A stretch of 64,000 nt of DNA from Pollenia angustigena (GCA_930367215.1 OV884057.1:248150830-248214829); one strand, 5' to 3'. Shown: positions 42,741 through 55,949, counted from the stretch's first letter. The notes: generated from the letters alone by a model not told the origin. Program-made: numbers and translations.

Positions 42741-44942
42741 GATAGCTTCAGCTCCTTATCAAGGCGAGTGCATAATCTTGCCGGATTTTGCTTCATATAA
42801 GTATTTTTTTTTGCGTTCGGGATCAATTTTCATAGCCAATAATTAATGATTCGTTAAAAACATTACATTATTTAAAGTCTAACACCTTCAACTTGTTATT
42901 TTTGAATGATTTTTCTCCTTGAAAACTTTGTAGCTTTCAAGCTTTTCTAAGTTCATCTTAAGTTTGGCAACAAGTTTCATGGCGAAATGACTTTAATGCA
43001 CTTTTGAACTGCACAAATCATCTCTGGCAATTGAAATCGATAAGCTTGGGCGGGAAGGTTTTTTAAATTAAAGGAGTAAAGCAAAACTCTCCGTAAATAG
43101 TTGGTGTGGAAGTAGGGTGATCCGGTATGATAGTTGGTAGTTAGCTGGTCTTTTTGTAGGTGGCTTGCGGCTTCGATTCCCACAGGGACTCAGGTCTGTT
43201 TTACTAGAATGGGCTGCAGGTCTAGGTTTATATTGCTCGGTTAGCAAAGTAAGAATATAAATTGTAATTGTATTTGGCCGTGTTTTTGAGATGTGGATTA
43301 AGTTTAAACTTACTTTAGCGTAGTCTGAAAATCGGATTTTTCCGGCGAAATGTGATTTTTTTATTATTATATTTCATTAACAACCAATATTTTAAGCAAA
43401 AAAAAAAAAAAATGGCGGCACAAATCTGTTTTCAGATTAACTTAATCTAGTTTAACTGAGATCTCAAAATCTTAGCCTTAAAAAATAAGTGAAATAAATA
43501 AGTTTCGAAGTAAATTTGCGATAAAAAAGTTTTAAAATTTAATTTTTTTTAAATAAAAAAAACATTATATTTATCAGCCCACTGTGGTTTAAACCAAATA
43601 TATTCAATCTAATGTTAGAGTATTTGCAAATAAAGTGAAAAAATTTCTAATGGAATTAAAAAACAAAATTAGCAAACTTTTATGAAAACAATTTCTGCAT
43701 TTTAAAAATGTTGCAACAAATTTTTTGTTCTAAATAAAAAAAAAATCTCGAACATTTTTAACAAAATTTTATTCTCAGGGAATTTTAAAATTAAAAACAA
43801 ATAAATTTTTAGAAAAATTTAAAAAATTTGTTAAAATAAGAAATAAAAAACCAATACAAAATTGTTGGCAGTAATTTAAAGAACGAGAAAGAGAGAAAAA
43901 AAGTATAATTTTTCAAGAACAAAAACTTTATTCGCGCTTCACTTCCTCATTAAAAAGAAACGACGAATCAAAATTCCAAATGGCATATTTTCCATCTTTC
44001 TTTTGCAATTTTTTTGGTTTTTTATTTCTTAATTTTTTTTGAACAAATTTTTTGTGGCAATGATTAAGGAAAGATAGAGTTTTTTTTTTTTGGGGGGGGG
44101 GGGGGTGGAGGGGGGTTGGTAGAAAAGCATGCAAGAAGGCAGTAGTAAGTACTGTCTACCAACTTGAAGAAATCAACAAATTAAGCAAAAAAAAAATGAA
44201 ATCAACACATCTGTGAAGTGCAGAAGAGTTTGAAAATATTTATCTGGTGGCAAAAAAAGTCAGTCCAGTCCCTTTCTACTCGTACTTATTTGCTTGTGAA
44301 TTGTTTGCCAATTTTTATGGGAAAAATTCCTTTAAAGCCAGAAATCCAGTGAAAGATTTTTTTTTTTTTTTTTTTGAGACAAAAAAAAGGCAAAACAAAC
44401 ACACAACAAAATTTAAGAAAAATCTTAACTTTTTGCATTTATTCTTCCTGGACAAGAAAATGAAATCAGTGCATCTTTGTTGGCAACGAAAAAAATGAAA
44501 TGCAGTCATGACATGACTTCAACTGATGCTTCTTCTTCTTAGAGAATGTGCGTTTCTGGGTTTGAAAATTTCAGTTTAAAACCTTCACTTAGGCAACAAC
44601 TGCAACAACAACAAGAACAATATATTTTGGTTAAATACAGCAATTGATGTTGTTGCTGCTGTTGCATGTAGTAAAGTGAGTGAACAAGTGAGTAAATAAC
44701 TGAGTGAATCAGTATGTGCATTTGCGAATCATTTACGCACCATTACAAAGCTCAGTGTAATTTGTATTGGTATGCGAAAGATGTTGTTGCTGAGATTTTT
44801 TTTAATGTTGTTGTTGCTATCGAAATTTTTTATTGTTGTTGTTTCATGTACAAGACTTCTTGTACATAATATGTATCAGAGATGAACTTGTATGCAACCA
44901 AAGAACTTTTTTCCAGGGACGTTTCTTCATTTTAGTTTTATA
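42741..44942. other. Interval without a recognised gene
   Basis: AT-rich; a T run followed by a G run at 44080-44106; CAA/TTG triplet tracts at 44590-44650 and 44790-44850. A possible pol III-like patch lies at 43110-43190 (listed separately). Confidence 0.45.
43110..43190 (+). repeat. Possible tRNA-derived SINE head
   Basis: tagttggtagttagctgg resembles an A box and cggcttcgattccc, about 40 bp further on, a B box (consensus ggttcgannc). The rest does not fold as a tRNA. Weak evidence. Confidence 0.25.
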
Positions 44943-46217
44943 CCCAGCAAACACAAATTAAATGTTTGAAAAAACTGTACTTTTTTATAGGAAATTTTTA
45001 TAGAATACTATTAAGAAAATTTCTAAAAGTTACCTTTTTTATTAAGAATGATATAATTCTCAAATACCCAGCAAACATAAAATGAACGTTTGAATGATTT
45101 TTTTTTTTTTTTAATATGAAACTATAATCGAAAACCATTGAGAAAAGTTCGAAAAAGCTACCCTGTTTTGTTGAGAATGCTATTGTTTTAAAAATACCCA
45201 GCAAACAAAAATTAATGTTGGAATGAATTACGTCTATTTATTTATAATACCCAGCAAACTTAACATAAACGTTTAAATAAATTTCGTATTTTTTTCTTTT
45301 ATATGAAATTTTCTCCGAATACTATTAAGAAAAACTCGAAAAGGGAACCCTTTTTGTTAAGAATGCTTTTATTCTCATAAACCCAGCAAACACAAATTGA
45401 ACGTTTGAATAAATTTCGTCTTTTGTTCATTAATATGAAACTTTTATCGAATACTATTGAGAAAAACTAGAAAAAATTGCCCTGTTTTGTTGAGAATGCT
45501 ATTGTTTTAAAAATACCCAGCAAACAAAAATTTATGTTGGAATGAATTACGTCTATTTATTTATAATACCCAGCAAACTTAACATAAACGTTTAAATAAA
45601 TTTCGTATTTTTTTCTTTTATATGAAATTTTTTCCGAATACTATTAAGAAAAACTCGAAAAGGGAACCCTTTTTGTTAAGAATGCTTTTATTCTCATAAA
45701 CCCAGCAAACACAAATTGAACGTTTGAATAAATTTCGTCTTTTGTTCATTAATATGAAACTTTTATCGAATACTATTGAGAAAAACTCGAAAAAATTGCC
45801 CTGTTTTGTTGAGAATGTAATTTTTTTTTAAATACCCAGCAAACAAAAATTAATATTGGAATAAATTATGTATATTTGTTTCTTTAATATCAAACTTTCT
45901 TGGAATATTTTTAAACAGAATTCGAAAAACTTACCTTTTTTGTTGAGAATGCTTTTATTTTCAAATACCCAGCAAACATAAACTAAACGTTTGAATAAAT
46001 TTCGATTTTTTTTTTCTTTTGTATGAAATTTTCTCCGAATACTATTAAGAAAAACTCGAAAAAGGAACCCCTTTTTTTGTTGAGAATACTTTTATTCTCA
46101 AATACCCAGCAAACACAAATGAATAAATTTTGAGAATGCTATTTTTCTCAAATGATTATCAATCTTGTTTTTAACGTTCAACTTTAGTTTAAGTATTAAG
46201 TTTTTGTGATTGCTGGG
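44943..46217. mobile_element. TIR-bounded tandem repeat element with higher-order periodicity
   Basis: The left end CCCAGCAAACACAAA is matched at the right by TTTGTGATTGCTGGG (one mismatch); TA precedes the left end and TG follows the right. The interior is an array of units opening with acccagcaaaca, starting at about 44941, 45065, 45195, 45248, 45379, 45513, 45567, 45698, 45833, 45965 and 46103. Spacings alternate between about 131 and 53, and blocks 45195-45512 and 45513-45832 are nearly identical ~319-bp higher-order units. No ORF. Confidence 0.8.
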
Positions 46218-46219
46218 TG

Positions 46220-47479
46220 TATAAAGAGACGGTGACATGTTTTTACACAAAGTGGCAACACTGTGCCAACTCTTGTAGGCAATTTTAACGAAAATCTTAA
46301 TAAGTCCTTATCTTCAATAATAACTTTATTGAAAAATAAAACTGGTTTACCAAGCCTTTTAACACAATTAAGCTGCCATTTTTGGGATCGTTGCCCCACT
46401 TTAAAACCCTTGGCAAAAGGTACTACTCTGCCCCCCTTTAAAGTACCATTCGTTAAAATATATTTACTTCACAGCCAACCTTTTTTACCAGATGTGTGTT
46501 CCAATCATGTACCACCAACAAAAAGGTTAAATTGTACAACTTGTTTTTGGTGTTCTGTTAAGTTTTCTTTTACAACTTTAAAAAAGTTCACAACAAAACA
46601 TGGCCGTTTTTTGTTTTGTTTGTTGTTTAGTTGGATGGCTCAATGGAAGGCAGAAGATGTTTGTGGAGTTGTGGTGGTATTGGTCGCAGCAGTAGTGAGT
46701 GGTCTTCTTCATTTTTTGTCGGACCAACTCGTGGGAACATTTTTCATTTTTAATTGTTACTTTAAGGAGAAACGTATAAAGTTGAGTTGAGATTTTTGCC
46801 AACCTAAAACAACAAATAAAATAAGAAAATATTCAACTAAAGAAAAAGATTTGCTAAAACTTTATATGAAGTCGAAAACTGACCAAGAGAAGTGAAAATC
46901 AAATTAATGGAAAATTCTTTAACGATTATTAAAGAGAAAATTGCTTTAAAAAATTAAAATGAAGCAAAAAGTTTCAACGATAAACTGCAGTTAATTGTTT
47001 AAAGGTTGGCTTGTACTCCTTAATCATAGTGGTTAATTGGGAATATTTGTTGGAACTACGAGCCATGTTGTTTAAGGGTAATTAGAAAAGTTTCAGACGG
47101 AACACTGAAAAACGAGTTTTTTAAGGAATAGAAAGTTTTTTGAAAAGTTTTTTGCAAAGCGAAAAGTGACTGTTTGCTGCCTGAAATGTAAGCCTGTAAA
47201 TTTAACAAATTTTAATTGCTAAAAAATATAACTCCCATGATAGTCAGGGCAGCATTAAGCGTTATTTAATTGAGAGAATAAGAAAAAATGCTTAAAGCAC
47301 TCATAATTTTGTAAAAAAATTTCTTTGGCAAAATATTCTCAGTGATGAAATAATCAAAAATCAATAATACAAAAGCTTTTTCGAATTGATTTTGGATTAT
47401 TAAAATTAAAAAAATATTTTTAATAAAATATTTAAATTAACGTAAATAAAACTGATTAAAATTGTATCAAGTCAATAAA
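46220..47479. other. Interval without a recognised gene
   Basis: Holds the 175-codon ORF at 46263-46790, which has no recognisable domain and includes cysteine/phenylalanine-rich low-complexity stretches, so I do not call it a gene. The remainder is AT-rich. Confidence 0.4.
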
Positions 47480-48990
47480 AATTTAATAGTAGTATCGCGT
47501 AGTAGTTAAAAAAAAAGATTAAATTGATCCAAAACAAAACTTGTTTATTGAACTTAATTTTGTTAAATTGACTTGATTTTTTTTTTATTTTACAAAATAT
47601 TGCTAACTTAACAAGATTTTGCTATTTTAACTTAACTAAATTATCTTAGTTCTAATAAATTTTGTGTATTTAACATTTTGTTAATTTGACAAAATTTAGT
47701 TCAAATAACAAAATTTAGTCAAATTAACAAAATTTCGAAAGATTGACAAAATTTTGTCAAATAAATAAAATATGGGTAAACTAGTAAATTTGACTTAAAG
47801 TTGTAATTTGACAAAATTTTGTTAATTGAACTAAACTTTATTAATTTGACAAAATTTGTTAATTATGTTAATTTGACTTAATTTCGTAAGTTAAAATAAA
47901 TTTTATTAATTAACTTTAATTTTGTCAACTTAACTAAATTTTGTTTTTTGTACTAAATTTTGTTAATTATCAAGGTTTCGTTATAATGTGCTGTGCTAAA
48001 TTCCCATTTTTTTTACTATTGACAAACTGAAGTTTATTGTTGATGGGATAAGCTTTTCCTATGCGCATTTCACTGGTTGCTTAGGCCAGATCGTCAGAAA
48101 ACTTCATTCAAAGATTTTAGAAAAACTAAAGATATTAAACCAAATAAAACTGTTAAGCGAATAAGAATTATAAGCCCTAGTTTTACTTGTAACAATATCA
48201 AAGCTTAAACAAAAACAACAGTGAGTTTCTCTTTTCTTACAATCCCGACCACAATTGGTCTAAATGTAGTTGTAAGTGGGTAAAGAAAAAGCAAAAATAA
48301 AACAAATTTCTTTATTTTATTTTACCAGTTCAGTTTTATTTGCATTGCCACATGCATATTAGTTATCAAAGTTTTCCTTGGGATTCAAAAATTAATTATC
48401 AAGGTTTCGTTATATTGTGCTAAATTCCTATTTCATACTATTGACATATTTTGTTAATTTTATTTAATTTGACTAATTTTATTTATAAAACAACAGTTTG
48501 TTAATTTGACAAAATTAAGTTAAATTAAGTCAAATAAAATTTATTTAAATAAACAAAAATTTTTCAAAGAAACCAAATTTATTTAAACATTTTAATTAAA
48601 TTAAATTATGCTAATTTGACTTAATATTTTTTAATTAAACTAAATCTTGTCTTAATTTTGCTTATTTGTCTTAATTTCTTTTAATTTAATTAAATTTTGT
48701 TATTTTGACTTAATATTGTTAATTTAACTAAATTTTGTTAATTTACATTTATTTTGTTAAGTTTACTTCAGCAAAATTTGTTAGTTTATGTATATAACGT
48801 TTGTTAATTTAACAATATTTTGCTAAATTGACTTAATTAAGTTAAATTAACAAAAACTAAGTCATATCAACAAAATTTGGTTAAACTTGATAATTTAATT
48901 AAATTTCGTTAATTTGACAAGATTGTGTTAATATGACAAAATTTTGTTAATTTCACTAAATTGGTTTAGATTGACAAAATTTTGTTAATT
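47480..48990. repeat. AT-only degenerate repeat (ttaatttgacaaaattttg-type)
   Basis: Dozens of irregular copies of a ~20-26-bp motif of the form gttaatttgacaaaatttt, in both orientations, with no fixed period. Interrupted at 48028-48392 by a partial foldback copy. Confidence 0.6.
48028..48392. mobile_element. Partial foldback element (24.3-kb family), copy 2
   Basis: gaagtttattgttgatggg...cctatgcgcatttcactgg and the following ~230 bp match 24385-24640 and then 24785-24820 directly, skipping the 139-bp hairpin. Right arm missing. A ~57-bp direct repeat flanks it (about 47966-48027 and 48393-48449, aattatcaaggtttcgttat). Confidence 0.65.
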
Positions 48991-49255
48991 TAGTTGTTTA
49001 TATGATGAAGAAGGTCAGCAATTTTCTATAAAGTTGAATAATTAAAAAAAGTTTAAAAAAATATGTAGCAATACAAATGTTAAAGGCATTTTTATTAGAT
49101 AAATGAAAAATTATGTTAAATTTAGCAAAAATTTAACCAATCTTTCCATCGAAGTTAATTAAATTTTATTTAAGTCAATTATCAAACAGATTTAAGAAAT
49201 ATCAAAACCGAAAACTTTTTTTTCATTTGATCAAAGTATTGCAAAAAAAAATATT

Positions 49256-50047
49256 TGGGGTATTCACAAGGTGTGCTATCATGTAATATTGTCATAATGT
49301 TCTAACATTTTAGAATGGTTTAAAAATATTGTTGTTGCTTTGTAAACAAAAAGTGTCTTAATTAAATAGAACTTTGTTTGCTATGTGTATTGTGCTGTCG
49401 TAATTAATCCGAAGAAACCTGCGCTGATCGGCTGAGCCGAGCCGCATTAATTTTTGTAAGCCGTCGCCGTTGTTGGTAAAATTGTATCCGGCTAACATCC
49501 GAATTTAACCTGCGGCTAGAAATTTTTGCAACAAATCACTTGCGGCGTCAAATTAGATCGGCTTAGGACTTTGCTGACTGGTAAACAAACAAATTAAAAT
49601 TGATTTCTGATTTAAGTCTGAGAAATGGAAAATTGTAGGGTACACAGAAAAAAAATTTGGCGCCAGTAAAAGAATTAATCAAAAATAAAATCAGTTTAAA
49701 TAAAATATTTAATCAGGTGAATTAAACTTTTAATCAAGTGTATTAAATGTTAAATTGACAATATTTCAATTAAACGTGTAATTCACTTGATTAAATGTTT
49801 AATTAACCTGATTAAATATTTAATTAAAACTGATTTTATTTTTGATTAATTCTTTTACTGGCGCAAAAAATTTATTCTGTGTAAGATCTAATTTATTAAC
49901 TCATGGATTATTATTAAAAATAATTTTTATTTTTGCTAAATATTTATTTCTTGTTATTATTTTGGGGCCCTATGCTCCTTATAGGATCGTCGGGAACATA
50001 TATACTATTTTAAGACATATAACTTTATGACACCTTGTGAACCCCCA
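49256..50047. mobile_element. GGGTATTC..CAAGGTGT TIR element, copy 2, with nested MITE
   Basis: ggggtattcacaaggtgtgc at the left and acaccttgtgaaccccc at the right. Over most of its length it matches 34817-35650. It is interrupted by the palindromic MITE at 49643-49881. Confidence 0.72.
49643..49881. mobile_element. 239-bp full-length palindromic MITE with TA TSD
   Basis: CACAGAA... to ...TTCTGTG between TA targets (49641-49642, 49882-49883). Both ~118-bp arms are complementary almost throughout (ggcgccagtaaaagaattaa / ttaattcttttactggcgc). Copy 1 of the host element lacks it. A degraded relative is at 14880-15056. Confidence 0.85.
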
Positions 50048-52329
50048 ATTATCAATATTACAAATATTCTATATAAAAAAAAATATGTTTGGATTGAATT
50101 CATATGCAATGATTAATAAATTGCATCAAATTAACAACCCATTAATATTGATTAAATTAATTTGTTAAATTTAATTCTGAACTTTAAAACATTTCTTGAA
50201 ATAAATGAAAATTTTTTATAAATTCTGTTAACGTTTATAAACGTTAGATAAAGACCTAAATTTGTCTTAAAATTTATGGAGATTTGTAACAGTTCAGTTG
50301 TCTTTCCCAAGTATTTCAATAATTGTTATTTAAAAGGAATAATACAGCTGCAAAAATCATTAATATTTAAATTTTAAAGAAAGAGATTGATGTCTAAAGA
50401 AAGGCAAAAAAAGAAGTATCTTCAAAATGAACTTGTACGGATATATAAAATGATATACATTTCAAGAGACAATTACTTCATATTCAAGTGTATCTGTGTT
50501 GTCAATACAAAAAAAAAAAAGTAACTTTTTTTGCTTTTAATCGACAGACACGCCCTTTCATTTTTTTTATTATTAAATTGCAACCATCCATTCGAAAGGA
50601 AGAACAGAAGAAATCAACGTCTTTTTTTGGTTTTCTCAAGTTGGTGGTACTTAAATTATAACAACAAGAACAACATAAACAATAATAATAACAATAGCAA
50701 TAACAACTGTTGCTACTCTTTGAGTGCCATGTGGCAGTGATGATAATGGCATTACGAATGTTGTTGCACTAATGAAACCGCTGCTGATAAGCAATAACAA
50801 CAATTCATTCCTACATTGTTCCACAGCCTGGCGGTTTGTCAGTCAGTCAGTCAGACTTCGTTATTCATTTATTCGAATGTTGAATAAATGAAAACATGTT
50901 GTAATTTTTGAGAGTAAAATCACAACAAATATACAATTTACAATTTATTATATGTTGCACTGTTGATGTTGCACGTTCATATTTATGTTTGAATGTATGT
51001 GATTGTATTTGTTTTGATTATATTTTTTCCCCCGGTTTTATTTGCCTCATTTTATTTGTTGGTTGGTTGGTTGATTTGTTTGACATGGTCGTCGTTTGCT
51101 GTTGTTGTAAAAATTTCATGTTCATCATCATCATCATAATCATTTTCTACAGCAACGACAAGAACAAAATCGTCATTATCATCGTAAGCATCCGCATCTT
51201 TAACAACAACATCCTGCACTTTTAAAGATGGCTGCTATTGCTGTTGCTCCATTGCTGAAATTTGCTACACAACATGCACTTGAACTTTCATTTTATCATC
51301 ATCGTCATCAGCAACAGCAGCAGAAGCATGAGAAGTCAACAACAATAGCAAAATAACAACAACAACAAAATTTAATGTTTGTTGCAAATACCTTCGAATG
51401 ATGTTGATGATGATGGAGATTTTTTCGTATGTAATTTTTTATTTTTATTTACGTATTTATTTATTTATTTATTTGTTGTTATTTTTTTTCTCTTCTTCCA
51501 TTCTTTGTTTATTACTTATTTGTGGTTTTCTAAAGCACATGCAACTATTTTTAATTGTATTTTTTAAGTTGTATTTTATTGTTGCTGCTATATGTAGTTG
51601 TTATTGCTGTTGTTGCTGCTGCTTCTATATCAACATTATTGAAATTCTGAAATTCCTTAGCTTGTTTATGTCAGTGTATATATTGAAAGATAGATGGATG
51701 GATGGATAGATGGTTAGTTGTTGAGATATTTGTGTCCGTCCGTGTGTTTGGCTGTAACTTAACTTGTATGCTTATGTGTGTATTTCTCTTTCCCACTACC
51801 ACTGCCAGCTATCACTGCTACATACGTCATCTACACATAGATAGTAGAGAGGTGGATTTTGTACTACATCCTACCGTTTTTGCTGTTGCTCTTGCTAAAC
51901 TCGCACAGTGGGTCCGTTTGCGAAATAATTGTAAGCAAATAAAGGTTTATAAAGTATTTATGGGAAGAAAATAACCTTAACTTTCAGAAAATTTACTGCA
52001 GAGTGAAATACACTGTGTCAGAATTGAAAATATTTGGTACAAACAACTTTTAGTGAATAGTTCGTTTTGTAGTTTTGACCAGAGTTTAAAACACTGCAGT
52101 CAAACCCGAAAAATGTCGAACCAAAAACGAAAATGTGTGAACAACTTTTCGCTTTATGAGTTGGTTTGACAGCGGCTGTTTACATTTAAGGAACTAGAAG
52201 TAAATGAAACTATTTTTTCGGGCCAATGAGAAATGAAGAAGTGGAAGAAATTGCAGTTTTTCCAGTTTGACAGGAATACTAAGACCGCCAAGGTCAGACA
52301 AAAAATGTTCGCAGATTATGAAGAGACAT
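50048..52329. other. Simple-repeat-rich interval, no recognised gene
   Basis: Has aataataac, gttgttgctgctgc, catcatcatcat, cagtcagtcagtcag and gatggatggatag tracts (50640-51720). ORFs here are composition artefacts. Such triplet-rich DNA is common in fly introns and intergenic regulatory DNA. Confidence 0.5.
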
Positions 52330-52700
52330 AATGAAGAGGAAATTTAATTACGTTAAACTCATGAAAAACTTGCAAATTTATTAGGAGCCACTCAACCGGA
52401 AATTTTAAAATATTTGCAAGCAGCAGGATTCATTTGAAAAGCAAGAAATTGAAGACGGGAGAGGGTTGGTGGTACGATTTTGCAAGTCCAAAATGTTGCT
52501 GAAACGCCATTAAAGGAATAATTTGAGCATCAAATCATTACTGGTGAATAAGTTTGGGCGCATTCCGACTACCCGAAGTCAACCATCCGAATCAACGTTA
52601 ATGCAAAATATCTATTGCGCCAAGGTAATGCTCTTTATTTGGTATATAGTCGGCTTAATATGCAAACCTGCTCAAACCACTTTTTAAGCAAATTGAGGCC
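52330..52700 (+). mobile_element. Fossil mariner transposase fragment
   Basis: Broken frames read YLQAAGFI, KARN, VAETPLKE, FEHQIITGE, VWAHSDYPKST and ALYLV. This is the order of the mariner helix-turn-helix linker, the ITGDE first catalytic block and the HYDNPK block. The expected catalytic D of TGDE is damaged. Edges approximate. Confidence 0.65.
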
Positions 52701-53465
52701 AGTATGAAGTTTTTCTTTGGTTTTCTTCTTAAGGTTCATTTATGAATATAAAAAGTTGTGTGTCTCTCCTGTAAAATGTGCTGAAAGGGAGTTAGCAGGT
52801 TAAGCCTACGATATACCAATCATAAGCGTGGACCAAAGTTCTATGAAAAAAAATTTCGTTACACAGGATGTTTTGTAAGTTGTCGAATACTTCTATTAAG
52901 GTTTGCAACTGAGTTGAAGCTTAAACAACTTAACAAAAGTCGATGCCATTTAAAAATTATGTATTTTCTAAGTTACTTTTATGAAACCGTGGAGAGGGAC
53001 ATACAGCCATATTTGAACAAGGGCGGAAAGCAGCACACTTTCTTCCGCTTATCTTTAACACTGATATGTAGGGTGTTCAATTAATCGGGTTTTATTTTTG
53101 TTTGATTAAACGATTAATCGAATTTTGGCATTTTTAACTTATTCGATAAAACGAAAAAAATTTTAAAATTAATCGATTAATCGAATAATTCTAAATCCAG
53201 AAATTTTATAAATTACGAGCTTTTTTTAGATATTTGGCAATTTTAACTTATTCGATTAAACGAATAAAATTTTAAAATTAATCGATTTATCGAATTATCG
53301 AATATTTCTAAATCTTGAAATTTTATAAATTATGAGAATTTTTTTTTATACTTTTAGTAAATATTAGTACTTGAGTAAATAAACATTCTTTTTTTAACAA
53401 AACTTGTCAATGCAGCTCCAAATTGTTGCTTCACTTTCGGGCACTTGGATTTTAAAAGAGTCAAT

Positions 53466-53605
53466 CACCCTTATTGTATTTGGCGTATTTAAGATACGCC
53501 TACGACAGTTTGGTAATAGATTAAAGAAAAAAAGTTCACGTTCTCTTTAATCTATTACCAAACAGTCGTAGGCGTTTTTTAAATACGCCAAACACAATAA
53601 GGGTG
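53466..53605. mobile_element. 140-bp hairpin MITE inside the hAT transposase region
   Basis: Arms of about 62 bp: cacccttattgtatttggcg... is mirrored by ...caaacacaataagggtg, both including acgcctacgac and ggtaatagattaaag. AAT lies on both sides. It interrupts the coding remnant on the minus strand. Confidence 0.75.
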
Positions 53606-53735
53606 AATATCAGTTTGAATTTTTTGAAACTTTTCACGGGCATTCCATCCCCTGCTATGCTTTTGCAAATAATTTCCTCTAAAGAATAGATCGAAGTATC
53701 TTGTTTAAAATATTTATTCATTGGACCACTTGTCC
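53606..53735 (-). pseudogene. hAT transposase N-terminal remnant
   Basis: Minus-strand frame reads MNKYFKQDTSIYSLEEIIC, KSIAGDGMPVKSFKKFKLI, then enters the hairpin MITE. The segment resembles the stretch after the BED finger in hAT transposases (a small-residue helix, then DG.P..SF). Recognition is by pattern only; the enclosing TIR/TSD support hAT. Confidence 0.5.
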
Positions 53736-54217
53736 AGTGCTATGTTATAGTCACTGTGTAAGTGGTAAATTGGTGAAATTGTTGAAAAACATTTAAGTTA
53801 ATAAATTTTTGGACACCTGTTACATTTAGCATTATAAGACTTATCCTTCGTACAATATTTTTCACCCAAACTCATTCTAAAGAGACAAACGTATAAACTG
53901 TTTTGTTAAAAATACGGGCTTGTTCTATAAATCGAAATGAAGTGGAGTTAAAATCGAGCAAGTTCTAAAAACGACCCTGTAATGAAAGTTCATAAAAATA
54001 TTCCATTTTATATACTTCATTCTTTAAGTATCTATTATTTTTGCAAGAACAACACTTAAAACCACGAAAAACTACGGTCATTTTGTAAATAGTAATTCGA
54101 TTTAAATTATAGTTCGATTTCAATTTCACTTCATTTCCATTTCTCGAACATACCCGATAAATAAATATAAACCTTTGTCGTTTTTTCTTTTGTGAAATGA
54201 TAATTAAATTGTGTTGA

Positions 54218-55254
54218 AACAAGTTAGAGTGCTATATTCTTTTCTTTGATACCCTCCACCGACAGTTCAAATGGTTAAGGAGTAATATCTGTATGATGTT
54301 ATTATTATCTTAAACTGTGACGATTTGTTATTAATTATGGTTTTAGGCGACTAAACAGTTTTCCGGTAGTAGGGTTTATATGGGGCCTAGGGTAAATAAT
54401 GGACCGATCATCACGAAATTTCACAGCGTCATTTCCAGTCCTTTAAAACTCTGACGTACCAATTTCTGTTATACTAGCATTATTAATTATGGTTTTAGGT
54501 GTACTAAACTGTTTTCCGGGAGTAGGGTTTCTATGAGACCTAGGGTAAATTATGTTCCGATCTTCACGAAATTTCACAGTATCATTTATAGTCCTATAAA
54601 ATTGTGACGAGCCAAAATTTGTTATGATTGCATTATTTTTTACGGTTTTAGGCGTACTAAACTGTTTTGCAGTAGTAGGGTTTATATGGGGCCTAAGGTA
54701 AATTATGGACCGATCGTCATGAAATTTCTAGTTATTTCTAGTCCTAAAAAACTATAACGTACCAAATTTTGTTTCGCTAGCGTTTTTTGTTACGGTTTTA
54801 GGCGTACTAAATTGTTTTCGGGAAGTAGTGTTTATATGGGGACTAGGGTAAATTTTGGACGGATCTTCACGAAATTTAACAGCGTGATTTCCAGTCAAAT
54901 AAAACAAATTTTTGCAAAATCTTATCTCATTCCGTGCCTTGTTCCAGCATTTATGCTATTTTTTGTAACAAAATTATCAATTTTTTTAGGTGGTGGTTCC
55001 ACATTTTGATTCATAGCTCTGGTCCTACGAACCGACTACAAGCAATTTGTTCATTTCTCTTGAGTTGTTCAAAAGTGAGCGTGTTTTCAACAGACGGACA
55101 GACAAACGGACATGGCTAAATCGACTTAGAATTACTCAAGGACCCAGAATATATATACTTTATGGGGTCTGAGATGAATAATAAAAAAGTTTTACACGGA
55201 ATTACAAACTTAATATACCCTCTTCACAACTAATTGTGGTGGAGGGTATAAAAA
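54218..55254 (+). mobile_element. DINE-1/Helitron-like element, copy 2
   Basis: Same start (aacaagttagagtgctatat), ~152-bp tandem units (landmark tatggttttaggcg at about 54338, 54488, 54642, 54794) and 3' hairpin (ccctcttcacaac...gtggtggaggg) as 41463-42508. Very similar throughout, implying recent common origin. Confidence 0.72.
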
Positions 55255-55949
55255 TATATACCAAAAATTTAAGCTAAATTACTCACTAAACATGACTTTT
55301 TTTATTTTACCCTTCACCACAGGTGGTGAATAGGGTATATATAAGTTTGTCATTTTTAATTCCAACGGACACATACATTTAGATTGTTTATTCGACATTA
55401 AACTTAGAAAAAATTATACATTTAACAGAAATACTATATTTTATTATCATTCAAGTAATCGGTATAAATTCTTCGATTTATCAATCCTTTAATCGAAATT
55501 AGCAATTTTAAATTATGCGAATATTTAATCGTAAGAACTTGTTCGAATAATCGGTATAAATTCTTCGATTAAATCTTTAATCGAAATTAGCAATTTTAAA
55601 TTATTCAAACATTTAATCGTCATAAATTGTTCGATTAATCGAACAATATTTAATCGACTGAACACCCTATTGATATGCCATGCGTCAACGTAGTGTAACG
55701 AATAGTAGTGTTAACTTTCTGGTTAATAAAACTCAAATTATATAAATAAAAAATCGAGATAAAACCGCAAGATTGATCTTAAATTATTTATTAACAAGGG
55801 CGGCTTACTTCACTATTAAACGCGCTATCAAAATCAGATTTTCCAATTTTAAAGCCTTGCTGTTTCGTTATGCTACATACGAATTGTATGGATATGAGAA
55901 TTTTTGACAGCTCGAAATGATTAAGGATATTCTTCATAATATTTGAAAG

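Larger units (their letters stand above)
53069..55669 (-). mobile_element. hAT element, 2601 bp, with nested insertions
   Basis: Ends TAGGGTGTTCAATTAATCG and CGACTGAACACCCTA. 8-bp TSD ctgatatg (53061-53068) versus ttgatatg (55670-55677), 7 of 8 matching. Subterminal regions hold many attaatcga motifs on both sides. It contains a transposase remnant (minus strand, about 53606-53735), a hairpin MITE (53466-53605) and a DINE-like element (54218-55254). Confidence 0.82.

Noticed and set aside
46263..46790. 175-codon ORF, one of the longest in the window
   Set aside because: No recognisable domain, low-complexity stretches, no splice or start context, and it begins inside AT-rich non-coding DNA. 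Likely chance.
50531..51974. Several 60-105-codon ORFs
   Set aside because: Composed of CAA/GTT/ATC simple repeats and poly-F/N/I runs.
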